Origin: Nannochloris sp. 'desiccata'
Taxonomy: Eukaryota; Chlorophyta; Trebouxiophyceae; Chlorellales; Chlorellaceae
Assembly (NCBI GenBank): GCA_019044685.2
Contig: JAGTXX020000005.1
Span: forward strand, 558,001-622,000
DNA: 64,000 nt
Direction: 5' to 3'
The position numbers and the translations under genes are program-made. The notes under the pieces were generated by a model. The model was given only the letters and a program-made list of their open reading frames with translations, was not told the origin of the DNA and did not search any database. Positions 28,303 to 38,857 of this stretch are shown here, in pieces (within the stretch, counting starts at the first letter, position 1; each line of letters begins with the position of its first letter).

Positions 28303-30238
28303 ATGGAATCTTTAGACATCCCAACCCCCAAGTCGTCGTCTAGCGAGCTCAAGATGCCTAGAATTGATTCCCTTCAGACTTCTGATGTCGACTTTGTCGA
28401 CTTCGGTATCCCTGTCGACTCCGAGAACAAGTAAGTTGCAATCGAGTCGAGCCTGAGAGCAGCTGGCTCGCTCACGCCGCTCTCATTTCAATTCTCCCCC
28501 AACTCAAAGCATCGCTATTAGCCCAAGCCTTCGGCTTTCTTTCATTCATGATACGATTTGTTCTATTCTAGAGTGCTGAGCGCTAGCAGCTCGAGGCACC
28601 AATAATTAGCACTCCTAAGCGCTTTAATACTGACCCCTCCTCCTCGACCTACTTCATACTGCAGGTCTAAAGTCCTCAAGATTTGGAAGTTTACTGGTGT
28701 GCATCATCGCTGCTTCCATCTCAATTGGATGAGCTTTTTCATCGCTTTCTTTGCAACATTTGCTGCTCCTCCTCTGATTCCCGTCATCAGAGACAATTTG
28801 GACCTGACCAAGCCGGATTTGGGAAATGCTGCTATTGCGTCAGTCACTGGAGCGATTTTCTCGCGTATCTTGACTGGTTCAGTTTGTGACGCCTTTGGGC
28901 CCAGATATGGGCATGGTTTCTTACAGCTTCTGACTTCATCTGCTACATTTGGTATGTCCATGGTTGAAAATTCTGGTGGTTTCATTGCGTGCCGTATGCT
29001 CATTGGGTTCTCGTTAGCAACTTTTGTGTGCTGTCAATTCTGGTGCTCTGTGTTGTTCAGCCCTCGTATCGTCGGTACCGCAAATGCCACTGCTGCTGGA
29101 TGGGGTAACTTGGGAGGCGGTGTAACTCAGTTGATCATGCCTTATATTTACGAGGGAATTGCCGATAGCCAACCGAATTTCATTGCCTGGCGTTGCGCTT
29201 TCTGGATTCCAGCCTTTGCTCAAGTCTGCATCGGCATTGCCATCCTCGTCTTTGGTCAGGATTTACCTGATGGTGACTATGCAGACTTGAGAAAAGCTGG
29301 GAAGAAATCAAAGGCCAATGCTGGTAGGGAGTTTTTGGCTGCCGTCAAAAACTACCGTACTTGGGTCATGGTTTTGAACTATGGTTATTGTTTCGGCGTT
29401 GAGCTGACAGTAAACAATAATGTTTCACCCTACTTATTTGATCAATTCAACCTCAACCTTGGTACCGCTGGTGTCTTGGGATCTGTCTTCGGATTGACCA
29501 ATCTCTTTGCCAGATCACTTGGTGGAATCGCCTCGGATCTCACCGTCAAGAAGTACGGCATCAGAGGCCGGCTGTGGACGTTGTGGTTTACTCAAACAAT
29601 GGGTGGATTGTTTTGCATGATTTTGTTCTGGACGAAAGATTCTCTTGGGGCCACCATGGCAATTATCTTAATCTTTTCTGTGTGGTAAGCTAGTGGCAGT
29701 TATATATATCTTTTTTAATTGACTCCTCTCTCTCCTGTTTTTTAGCGTAATACTCACCTGAGAGTTAGTTTCAGACATTAGTACTCTATCTCACTCTATT
29801 TCTGCTTTTTTATTACAATACAGGGTCCAAATGGCGGAGGGGGCTTCGTATGGTGTGGTTCCATTCATCACAAAACGTGGTTTGGGCGTAGCTTCTGGAT
29901 TGATTGGAGCTGGCGGCAATGCAGGCTCTGCTGTGACTCAGGCCATTTTCTTCACAAGTGGAAGCATGACAACACCTGAAGGATGGAAATGGATGGGCGT
30001 TATGGTCATGGCGGTGACAGCTACCATTCCTTTAATTCACTTTCCTATGTGGGGAAGCATGTTTTTTCCTGGAAATCATGCCATTGACGAAGAGGAGTAC
30101 TATGCAAGTGATTATACCAAGGAAGAAAGAGAGCAAGGACTTCATAAGGAGATCAGCAAGTTTGCAAATGAGAGTCGTTCTCAAAGAGGATTCAGGGCGC
30201 TGGTGGAAGCCAGCAAAAATCCTGAAGTCGATGTTTAA
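28303..30238 (+). CDS. NRT2: NRT2-type high-affinity nitrate transporter (MFS)
   Basis: Three exons (28303-28430, 28665-29684, 29824-30238) with 234- and 139-nt introns give 520 aa. The N-terminus is a Ser/Asp-rich cytosolic tail. The membrane domain begins with the family block RCFHLNWMSFFIAFFATFAAPPLIPVIRDNLDL and contains the nitrate/nitrite porter signature AAGWGNLGGG and the second-half VFGLTNLFARSLGG. About twelve TM helices are expected. Function: proton-coupled nitrate import at the plasma membrane, dependent on NAR2, whose gene is adjacent. The C-terminal hydrophilic tail (EEEYYASDYTKEEREQG) may be regulatory. Length is in the usual 500-540 range. Confidence 0.96.
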
Positions 30239-31068
30239 AAGTTTAAGGCTGCGAAGCTTCCTCTCCTTCCCCAATCTTGCTTCACGATGTTAGCTTTCTT
30301 CTCGTTCTTTCTTTCAATTCTTCGGGAAAGAGTCTCTTAAAGGTTCAGCCAATAGCACTGAAGATAAATTCATTGATTGCTTGAATTTGTTAATTTCAAT
30401 TTATGATAAAAGCGTTTCAATAAATGCGCTTCTCTTTTTTCTTTCTTTCTAAGTATCTATTTTCACCCGCGCTGGCTGCTGTGAGTCCCTATGTACTACT
30501 AGCCCTTCTATTACAGCATTCAATTTCAAGTCAACATTATTAATTTAGTAGATTATACAGATTAATACTGATATTTCTCCTTTCCATTCGATTTGTTCCT
30601 CTAAAGCGCTGTTTGTATCTTTTTTTTTCCCACCCAGGCCCCGCACATTGGCCTGTTCTTTATTGCTGTGTAAAGCAGGCAGAAAGGTGCTGGCTGAGGT
30701 GTACCATTCTTATCTTACTTTCATTTTATTGCAACCTTTTCTACTAGTAAAGTCTCTTCAATACCTGTAAAGAATAGAAATGAAGAATGTCAGAAGTTCT
30801 TTTCAGCTCCAGTTGCTCGACGGCTTCTTTGCAGTGCTCCATCAAGAGAAGACGAGCTCTCAAAATAGCTTATAGAGTGCTAAAAAATCTTAGATGCACA
30901 TGCTAAATGTTAGATTTACAGCTTGAAAATTGTAGGAATGACCTCGTTTGCTATACTCTAGCCAGATATTTCGTCACTACCAACTAAATTGGTAATTATA
31001 GCTTGGCGCCTGCTCATCACTGACTCATTTCTCTTGTATACATCAAGTTTAATAATTATTACATAGCA
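30239..31068. other. Intergenic between NRT2 and the HhH-GPD gene
   Basis: 830 bp of AT-rich sequence with pyrimidine tracts. I see no convincing ORF, tRNA or repeat. It holds the NRT2 3' UTR and the promoter of the next gene. Confidence 0.4.
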
Positions 31069-32189
31069 ATGCATCATAAACGCTTAAAAGTGGAGGCATC
31101 ACACTTGCCTAGGACTGTTATTAATGCCGTTGCTACGATGTCTACAGTCCCTACAACCCCTCCTGCAGCAGCGCAACAACAAGCTGTTCCGCTCCCTGTC
31201 GCAGCACAGACAACAGCAGCAGCAAGGAGAGGAGGAGTCAGCAGGCCTGAGGAGAAGATTCAAGCCATTTTGGATCGTTACGGTAAAACTTTTTGCGAAG
31301 AAATGGGGGTAAGTTTGAGTTGAAAATGCCGGAAACACATTTTTTTTCTCGTTTCTGAAGTGATAGAAAGGAAAAAGAGACGACGATCGACATAGAAAGT
31401 TACAACTTTTTCCGCTTTGCAGGCTGACTTAATTATGGGTGGCCCTGATGCACTTTGGCAATGGTTTTGTGCTTCTATAATCATGAGTAGTCGCATAAAA
31501 TCTAACTCTGGTGAGCTGTGTATACAGACGCATGCCTCAAAAATGAATTTTTCTTCTTTTCTATCTATTTAGAACTTCCTTTCCCTGGCTTATTTTTTGT
31601 GATTTGCAGCGCTGGTATCCTGCCAAGCTGTCACACATGCAGGCCTAGGATCACCTAAAGCGATGCTCAAGGTAACTAAAGAAGAATGCCAGAGATTATT
31701 ACAAGGCAATGGGTTTGAGCGCTGTGGTACGGCTTTTTTTTCAAAATTGAACTATCTTAAATGTCATTTACTCTCATATCGAAATCTTTTTTACTCCGTT
31801 CATCCTCTTTCCTCTTATTTATAGATGAAAAGACAGCTAGATTCTTGGTAGACAACGCCAAACTTTTACAAAACGAGTACCAAGGCGACTTCAACCACCT
31901 CCGCCAGGCTGCAAACCGCACCGCAAAACAAGAAAGAATTTTATTAAAAAAGTTTTCTGGAGTTGGAGATGGAGGGGTAGATATATTTTTTCGTGAAATA
32001 CAACTTGTATGGGATGAAATTTTCCCGTTTGCAGATAAAAAGGCTCTTAGGGCTGCTCGGTTAGTAGGGATTAGGGAATGCCATCCTCAGGCGCTAGCAG
32101 AGTTATGTGGCGATGATAGAACGAAATATGTGAAATTAATAGCGAGTTTAGTAAGTATTGAACTTACTAATACATTCCACGAGTTTTAA
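31069..32189 (+). CDS. HhH-GPD (endonuclease III-like) DNA repair protein
   Basis: Four exons (31069-31308, 31423-31510, 31610-31726, 31825-32189) give 269 aa; an internal Met24 is an alternative start. After a low-complexity Ala/Gln/Pro N-terminus, the protein matches bacterial endonuclease III-superfamily proteins throughout: DRYGKTFCEEMG, DALWQWFCASIIMSSRI, DEKTARFLVDNAKLL, then the helix-hairpin-helix LLKKFSGVGDGGVDIFFREIQLVW and FADKKALRAARLVG. The HhH GVGxxxxD-like core is present. There is no C-terminal Cys cluster for an iron-sulfur centre. A base-excision glycosylase role is inferred, and the substrate is unknown. The closest family I recall is actinobacterial, so an old bacterial origin is possible. 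Confidence 0.75.
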
Positions 32190-32632
32190 AGGCTAGTTGG
32201 TGTTAAATCGGGATTGTATCCAAGTTAAGAATTCCCCGCCCCGTCCTCTGCCACCGTCGCCCAGTTGCTTACTAGTCTGCTCTATTAATCTCCTAGCTTT
32301 TAATGCAGTACTCGTGATTATATACCTAACAAGCATTGTAAGAGCATTTGAATTTTTTGCTACTCTAGAAACAGACCTATAGTGGCAGCAGCCCTCTCCA
32401 AGGCCTTGGTAAGGGAGAAAGCACCCTTCACGTGGCACGCTCAACTTGAACTTTTGAGTGGACGAGTGCAATAGGGCAAAAACCAAAAGTGTTTTACGGA
32501 TATAACCACATTCACAGCGCCCATTGCCTTAATTTTACATATTTCTATACCTCTACAATTCTACCGTCCAACATTAACATTCAACCGTCGATCAATACAG
32601 CGCACAATTGAGGAAAGGCGAATCTTGTTGCG
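32190..32632. other. Intergenic (HhH-GPD / two-TM copy B)
   Basis: 443 bp, no supported gene. A stretch of C-rich sequence lies at about 32230-32265. Confidence 0.4.
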
Positions 32633-33078
32633 ATGCAGGGTTCTGCCACCAGCTTAAGGCGCAGAAAAGCAGAAGAAGTGACGAAATCCCAACCTAACAC
32701 CCATGAACCTACGGTAAGCTACTCAAAATACTACTCACATTGCTCTGGTTATTTTCAGAAATTATTCGAATATGTTCTCATTGTCACCGCTGCTATCCGC
32801 CAACTAAGAATTTTTTTTACTTTTTGCATCATATCCACATCTATCCCATTTCCTATTTGCAGGAAACCACAACAAGACTTAGTGAGATCGATACATTATC
32901 ATACTACCTTTTTCAGTATGGCGGTTTAGTTTTAGGAGCAACTTCTTGTGTCGGAACTGTCGCTTGTTATCGACAAGACGATCCATACATGCTAGCTAAA
33001 ATGTTGGGATGGCTAAGTTTGGCATTGTTCGGGCTCTTATTGCATGAATTTAGACCTTTCCAGCGCCCTACTCAATGA
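32633..33078 (+). CDS. Small two-TM membrane protein, copy B
   Basis: Two exons (32633-32713, 32863-33078; 149-nt GTAAGC...TTGCAG intron, phase 0) give 98 aa. The N-terminus is basic (SLRRRKAEEV). Exon 2 encodes YYLFQYGGLVLGATSCVGTVACY, then WLSLALFGLLLHEF and RPFQRPTQ. Shared with copy A (25835-26246): QYGGLV, C-x-GTV-x-CY-x-Q, W-x2-LAL-x-GLLLHEFRP(F/Y)QRP, and an intron immediately before the membrane domain. The family is unrecognised; two unequal copies 6.4 kb apart point to a local duplication with divergence. Confidence 0.75.
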
Positions 33079-33807
33079 TTTTGTATGTACATTAAATGAT
33101 TTTTTGTTGTAAAATAGATTTTCGGTGAAACAGTCGCCGTCTTAGATTTTCAAACTCTTTGTTTCATTCGAGATCTTATAATAGATTGTAAATTCTTTTG
33201 GCATTATGTAATAGTGTTGTGATGTTTCACCTCAATTCTTCATTATACATGCAGACATCTCTTTCACAGATATCATTTTGCCCAAGCAGCGACAGCCCCA
33301 CGGCGCCCTATTGATGGCAAACTGATGGCAGGGTAATTTTCTCTTCAAGTTGATATATACGAGCAGCTCGCAGAAGAAGGTCTATACTTTTGCATACACT
33401 CTAATTTTAGGAAAGGCTTTCAGCTTTTTTGAGCTGGCCTACTGCAATTTTAGTTAAAATTGATCAGTCAGTAAGCGTAGTCTACAAACAAAGGCTCATT
33501 TTGATAGATATTAGTTAAATTCAGGATCTTGTCATTTGGGGCGTGGTAGCAAGGTTATAATCTTGTTACCTAGGCTAGATCAACACGGTGCAAGGCAAAA
33601 GGAAAAGAGATGGCAGGTAGGTAGTTTGGAGAGCTTTGATTCATTTCTAGCAGCATTGCATTTGGTGATATCTTCGATCCTTGTAGATGTCAAAATCAGG
33701 CCATACTTCGTCAAAATTAGCCAAGATTATCAATTTAGCTCCAAATTAATTGCTTTTCTCCGTTGCTTTATTTTACAGATACGCCAAGGTCTGATATAGA
33801 GGACACA
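33079..33807. other. Intergenic with likely 5' UTR intron of the coiled-coil gene
   Basis: A donor-like GTAGGT at 33617 and a strong acceptor TTTTACAG ending at 33778 suggest a 162-nt 5' UTR intron just upstream of the ATG at 33808. No other gene is seen. Confidence 0.45.
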
Positions 33808-36800
33808 ATGTCAGAACATGTACATATGCCTCTTTCTCATGATGGGGACGAGCGTGAGGTCTCCCAGTCCCTCGTAGGTTTAATGGGCGCCTTTGAAAAT
33901 CTCAAACAGGCGGTCGGGTACTCTGCTGCCCAAGAGAGTGAAGAATTTGCAGAATTTCAGCACTTTATCCAAGAGATGGAAGCTGAAAATACACAACTTA
34001 GAATGCATGCTGTCGAAGCTATCCAAGTAGCTGAACGCTTACGTGAAGAGAATAGCACTTTATTAGATGAAATGACACAAGCTAAGCTCGATGACATGGT
34101 TGAGCAATCAAAAGAACTCGACAAAGTAGTGCTTGAATACGATCAAGAAGTTATGGAAGCACGTGTAGCAGAAGCAGATGCTGTTTTAGAAGAGGTAGCT
34201 GAGTTGCGATCGAGAGTGAGTGAGCTCGAAGAAGAGAATACTGGTCTTTCTGAAATGTTGAATGAAATGCGACAGTCACAGCAACAGTTGGTCAAATTGC
34301 AAGCAATGGAACAGCAGCAAGCAATTGAAGGACAAGGAGAGTCAATTGGTGCCGAAAATAATAGTGCCGAGATGATGACTCAACAGCACAAGGGGTTGTC
34401 TACTCCTGTAGGTGCTGGTTTAGTTAGTGCTGCGGGTGCGGGTGCTGCCGCCTCTGTTGCAAGTGCTGCTAGAGATGGTGCTGATGCAGAAAGCTCCTCT
34501 CCATCATTTATGACTGCTGAACCTGGTCCAGATGAATTGACACCTACGCAACCTCCTAGTTCCCATGAAAAGAGCGCTATGTTGACCACGCCAGGCAGCA
34601 CAAGAGGGGCCTCAAAGGACCCTGTAGCAGTTGCCGAAGCTCTATCAGCTGTCGCTGGAAGTGCTGAAGGCGGTGTCGCTGCCACTGCTGCACGTATGCT
34701 TCGTGATTACGCTGCAGTACAGCTTGCTCTCGAGCAGGAACGCGCCTCCAAGAAAGAACTTCAAGTAGAAGTAGATAGATTAGATGAAATAATTTCTTCA
34801 AAAACCTTCAAAGCCCCAAGCGCCTGGGCTGAACGTGAAGTAAAATACAAGCAAGAAAGAGAAAAATGGGAGGAATCTCGTAAAGAAGCTGAGCTTAAAA
34901 TGTCCAAAATGAAGGTAGAATTAGATTCCTTACGTTGTACCAGTGGAGCAGCTGCTTTAGAAAGACGAATCGAAGAGCTGGAAGCAAGATTGCTAGAGAG
35001 CAAGCGGGAGCATACTGCAGCAAAGGCATCTCTACATGAAATGGAACTTGCTTCTCGTGCTAGTGTTGGTGAATTTAGCTTAACGGGTGTGAAACCATAC
35101 AGTGGGCCTAAGTTTAGTGAACAAGGAGAAGTACATCAGGCTATTTCGAATATTGAGTCCTCGGGTGGCACCCCAACTCGTGTCTCGCCCCGTGGTGCCT
35201 CTGGACTTCAAGCTGCTGCTGCTGTTGTTGCAAATACTACTACACCTGGTGGTGGTGCGAGTGTAAGCTTTAATCCTAACCTTGGCGGTCATGATGGTGA
35301 ATTGCATGCGACACCCCCTCGTGTTCTTGGTGGTGACGAAGAGGTTTCAAGCAGCAGCAACATGGCGGCACAGCAAATAGCGACCTTGCAGCGGGAAAAT
35401 ACTCGATTAAAAGCGCAGCTTGAGAAAGCAGGCTTGGGCGTTGCTGGAGCTGCAGCAGCTTTAGAAACTCCACAGGTTGTACGCCAAGCAATGAACAGCA
35501 CGACTGCGAAGAAGGCAAAGGATTTAGAAGACCAGTTGGCAATAACTCAGCAAGAGAGGGCGGAGCTTCTTAAAGAATTGGAGACCATGAAGGAAGCTGC
35601 TGCTGCACGTGGAGCTGAAGAAGCACAGCGTGTGACATTGCAATTACGTATTGCAGAGACCGAAGCTCGAACTGAGGTAGCTCTTTTACAGCATGGAGTC
35701 GATGCTGAGTCGGCGAGATCACTGGCTGCATTGACCGCACAGCTGCAAGACGCCCAACAACGGGAAGAAACTGCGTTAGCTAAATTACAGGAAATGAAGG
35801 CAGTTTCTTTGACAATCAATGTCTCATCTAATGCGAGTCCTGCTAACCCTGCTGCTGCGGCAACTGCAAAGAAGGAGATGGAACAAGAGGAAGAGATCTT
35901 AGAGGAGCAGGTGCATGCGATGCAAGTAGAGCAGGAGAAACTTCAAGACCAAATCAAGGAAGTAGCTGTGGCAGCCACAGTTTCTCAAAAATTACTTTCA
36001 ACTCCAGCTATACGTGCAGGAGAGACCTCTGCAGAGAGTTTGTCGGACGACATTGCAGGCTTTTTGGCGGAAGCTGCTGCTGCTAGTAATATGGAAACGC
36101 TTGTGCTAGAAGATCAAGAAAAGGAGAAGGCGACGATGACGGCTGCTGGTGAACTTCCAGCTGAGGCAGTAGAACGTATCTCTAGTCTTCAAACTCAGCT
36201 TAAAGCTGCTGAACAAGCTCTTGCTGCCCTTGAGAAAGGAGTTGCCCCAATTCAAATGCACATCTCAGTTGCTGGTGTTGCGGCTCAACAACAAAAACAG
36301 GATGCTACGGTGCAAAAACAACGTCATGAAGATGGTAGTGGCAATGATGCGGTAGTTCCAGTACAAATGCGCATTGCAGTTAATGAAGGTCCATCTGAAA
36401 CGATGGTGAAAGTACCTATTACTCTACTATCTGGTGAAGAAGCTGTGGCCTCCATTCGTATGCCTATCAACATCAGCAACACTGCAGCGGTTCCAGTACT
36501 GGTGGCGCCAGCGCCAATTAATTTTTCAGTCAACGTGTCTGAAGTTCCTGAAGCACCTGTGCATTTACCAATCACAGTTGGTGGTGAAACTAGAAATGAA
36601 GTGCCTGTCAAATTTGCATTTAATGTTGCAGAAACTGCTGCTCAACCACCCCAAGAACGTCAACATCTTTCCATGCCTATTAATATTTCTGGCAGTGATG
36701 CGGGAACCGCTGCTGCTGCTACTGCTACTACTGCTGCTGAAGCTCCTGTTCGCATGGCTATTAACATTGCTGGAGACCAAGCTGCTCCTATTCAGGTCCC

Positions 36801-38019
36801 TCTTAACATCTCTGGTGGAATGAGGGAACCTTCCCAAGTGAAGATTCCTATTACGATTGCCACAGACCCGATCAAAGAGAAGAGAATGAAACAATTAGAA
36901 GAGATGCTCAAGGCAGCAAATGAAGAGGAAGAACGCCTTCGTCGTGATTTAGAAGCTCTGGTACCTGTGAAATTGAATTTTTCTCTTGCTGGAGAAGGCG
37001 GCGGCGGTGCTGCTGGTGCAGTTGGTATGTCACCATCACCTCACCCGGTAGGCACTGGCATGTCAAGAAGGTCGAGTGCTGCTAGCTTTGAGTATAGTGC
37101 TGAAGGTCTTGCTCAAGATAGAGCTGCAGTTGAAGCTGCATGGGAAGATCACGTTAAAAGCACTGATGTACCTTCTCTCATGCGTGCAAAGGCTGAGTTA
37201 GAGACCCAATGCCAAATGTTACAGCAACAACTTGATAAATTGCAGGCGCAACTTGAGGATGTAGGTAGAGAGAATGTGCAAATACATGAATCTATAGAAG
37301 ACGCCGTACGGAGCGGCGATGTAGGCATATTATCTGGATTAAGAGATGGTCTTAAAAGTAGTAAAACCAAGGTTATCTCTACTAGTCGTAGTTTCAAAGT
37401 GTTTGGTAAGAAGAAAGAGAAAGGAAGCGGTGGCGGTGGCGGTGTTTCAAGTAAGGAAACGAAAAGTGCAATGCATGATACTCAAGACGCTTTACATCAG
37501 CCAGAGGTAGAGAGGAACGTACTTCAAAGACACTTTGATCGTATGTCCAAGAAGAAGGAGAAAGGTTCTTCTAAAACTCAAGCTGCTGTTGCTGCTGGTG
37601 GTACAGTTGTAGTTGGAGGAGCTGCAGGTCTTGCGGCTGTTGTCGAGGGAGAAGAAGGACACAAAGAACTTGAGCAGTATGCTGGCAGTGAAGTAGGTTC
37701 TGATGACCATGAAGACGTCATTAATGAGCTTGGATCTCTTCGCAATGAGAATGGCATGTTGATGGAGCATTTGGTAACAACTAAAGTCAGATTGGCCGAG
37801 GTTGAGGGTGATTACTTAGAAAGTCGGAGAGCATTACTTCGATCGAGGGAAAAGCAAATGCAGCTTGCTCGTCAAATTATGGAGCTACAAGCGTTAGAAG
37901 AGCCTGTTCATCAAACGACAAAGCTTGATATGACCCCACCTGCGAGTGCTCGAGGAGAGCAGCAAGACAAGCCTGCAGGCGAGCGGCGGAGATCTCTACG
38001 TCTCCCTGGCTTGGGATAG
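33808..38019 (+). CDS. Giant coiled-coil protein with a novel PIxMxINIS-type repeat
   Basis: Single coding exon, 1403 aa. It has several long coiled coils rich in E, K, Q, L and A (about residues 25-180, 300-420, 530-670, 690-740, 1075-1100 and near the C-terminus), separated by Ala/Gly/Ser-rich linkers. From residue 812 to about 1062 at least twelve copies of a short hydrophobic motif of the form (A/V)P(V/I)xMxINIS(G/A) recur at 14-43-residue spacing; examples are VAPIQMHISVAG, ASIRMPINIS, APVRMAINIAG, APIQVPLNISG and VPVKLNFSLAG. A thirteenth weaker copy (SLTINVSSN) is near residue 665. Basic KKKEKGS patches near 1200 and 1260 could bind membrane or nucleic acid. I recognise no family; a cytoskeletal or scaffold role is a guess. 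Confidence 0.85.
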   Translation: MSEHVHMPLSHDGDEREVSQSLVGLMGAFENLKQAVGYSAAQESEEFAEFQHFIQEMEAENTQLRMHAVEAIQVAERLREENSTLLDEMTQAKLDDMVEQSKELDKVVLEYDQEVMEARVAEADAVLEEVAELRSRVSELEEENTGLSEMLNEMRQSQQQLVKLQAMEQQQAIEGQGESIGAENNSAEMMTQQHKGLSTPVGAGLVSAAGAGAAASVASAARDGADAESSSPSFMTAEPGPDELTPTQPPSSHEKSAMLTTPGSTRGASKDPVAVAEALSAVAGSAEGGVAATAARMLRDYAAVQLALEQERASKKELQVEVDRLDEIISSKTFKAPSAWAEREVKYKQEREKWEESRKEAELKMSKMKVELDSLRCTSGAAALERRIEELEARLLESKREHTAAKASLHEMELASRASVGEFSLTGVKPYSGPKFSEQGEVHQAISNIESSGGTPTRVSPRGASGLQAAAAVVANTTTPGGGASVSFNPNLGGHDGELHATPPRVLGGDEEVSSSSNMAAQQIATLQRENTRLKAQLEKAGLGVAGAAAALETPQVVRQAMNSTTAKKAKDLEDQLAITQQERAELLKELETMKEAAAARGAEEAQRVTLQLRIAETEARTEVALLQHGVDAESARSLAALTAQLQDAQQREETALAKLQEMKAVSLTINVSSNASPANPAAAATAKKEMEQEEEILEEQVHAMQVEQEKLQDQIKEVAVAATVSQKLLSTPAIRAGETSAESLSDDIAGFLAEAAAASNMETLVLEDQEKEKATMTAAGELPAEAVERISSLQTQLKAAEQALAALEKGVAPIQMHISVAGVAAQQQKQDATVQKQRHEDGSGNDAVVPVQMRIAVNEGPSETMVKVPITLLSGEEAVASIRMPINISNTAAVPVLVAPAPINFSVNVSEVPEAPVHLPITVGGETRNEVPVKFAFNVAETAAQPPQERQHLSMPINISGSDAGTAAAATATTAAEAPVRMAINIAGDQAAPIQVPLNISGGMREPSQVKIPITIATDPIKEKRMKQLEEMLKAANEEEERLRRDLEALVPVKLNFSLAGEGGGGAAGAVGMSPSPHPVGTGMSRRSSAASFEYSAEGLAQDRAAVEAAWEDHVKSTDVPSLMRAKAELETQCQMLQQQLDKLQAQLEDVGRENVQIHESIEDAVRSGDVGILSGLRDGLKSSKTKVISTSRSFKVFGKKKEKGSGGGGGVSSKETKSAMHDTQDALHQPEVERNVLQRHFDRMSKKKEKGSSKTQAAVAAGGTVVVGGAAGLAAVVEGEEGHKELEQYAGSEVGSDDHEDVINELGSLRNENGMLMEHLVTTKVRLAEVEGDYLESRRALLRSREKQMQLARQIMELQALEEPVHQTTKLDMTPPASARGEQQDKPAGERRRSLRLPGLG
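36241..36993 (+). repeat. Twelve degenerate protein repeats, P(V/I)xMxINIS type
   Basis: Repeat starts, as protein residues of the coiled-coil gene: 812, 850, 866, 881, 895, 916, 932, 954, 979, 993, 1009, 1052. Each is a beta-strand-like alternation of hydrophobic and polar residues ending in (I/V/L)(S/A). DNA identity between copies is low, so the repetition is kept at protein level. Confidence 0.75.
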
Positions 38020-38162
38020 TTCATTTATATTCTAAAGTTATTTATTTGTTTTGTGTTAACTGGGTATGGCAAGTGTAATTATATTCCATAGAAATTACAG
38101 AGAGCTAAGACTTATAAATTACTACTAACCGGAAGGTCAAAAAAGAGAAACAAATGAAGTGA

Positions 38163-38857
38163 TCAAGGGTTCTTTTCCGGTTCTCGATATGATATTATGG
38201 CTCCTATCCAAACTACTGTTAGGAAAGTCATCAGTACAATGGTAAGAACAACTGGGAGGACACGACTGTCATATGGTCCATCTAATTTTTGCCTGTAGAG
38301 AGGAGAGAAAAAGAGAGAATTGGTTGGTTGAGAAGGATGAATCGGTCTTATATTTTTCCCAAGGGACGCAAAAAGGAAAGAAAGAATATGAATTAAACTT
38401 ACACAAGCATATCTCCACGTTTCTTGAAATTATAAGCTCCATAACTCGCCATTCCAATTGAAATGGCCATCATTACTAAAGCTAATATGCGCACTGCTAT
38501 TGCGTGCGAAGAGAAATCGCTGCCCCAATGGCGATGAGCATGACCCGAGACGCCTGATTCAAATTTCAAGTATCAGAATTTTCTTTAATTTATTGGGCAT
38601 AACTGCGGCAATATAATATTGTATTGCACTTACCAAGAAGAGCGGCAGAAATAGATCCAGTTGTGACGGCCATATTCATCCAATGAAGGAAGGTACGTTC
38701 ATTGGCTGTAGGGGGAGATAAAAATAAATATTAGACTAGGGCGGAGATTAGGGCAGGGACGGTGATGCTGGGGAAAAGCTACGATTGATTTTTATATCGC
38801 ATTATATTACTTACCAAAGAACGCTTTTGCTTCTGTCCTTCTTATATTTCCTGCCAT
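38163..38857 (-). CDS. VTC1: VTC1-like vacuolar transporter chaperone subunit (DUF202)
   Basis: Four small exons on the minus strand (38857-38815, 38705-38634, 38553-38403, 38292-38163) join in phase to give 131 aa, close to yeast VTC1 (129 aa). The N-terminal block AKAFFANERTFLHWMNMAVTTGSISAALLG is the DUF202 signature, with a conserved Arg in NERTF. Three TM helices are expected: around the first block, in AVRILALVMMAISIGMASYGAY, and in VVLTIVLMTFLTVVWIGAII. The conserved GPYDSR motif precedes the last helix, as GPYDDR does in yeast. VTC1 forms the membrane channel of the VTC complex, which makes polyphosphate from ATP and moves it into vacuoles or acidocalcisomes. It is head to head with a VTC4 gene 613 bp away. 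No exon is long enough to be spotted as an ORF. Confidence 0.92.
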
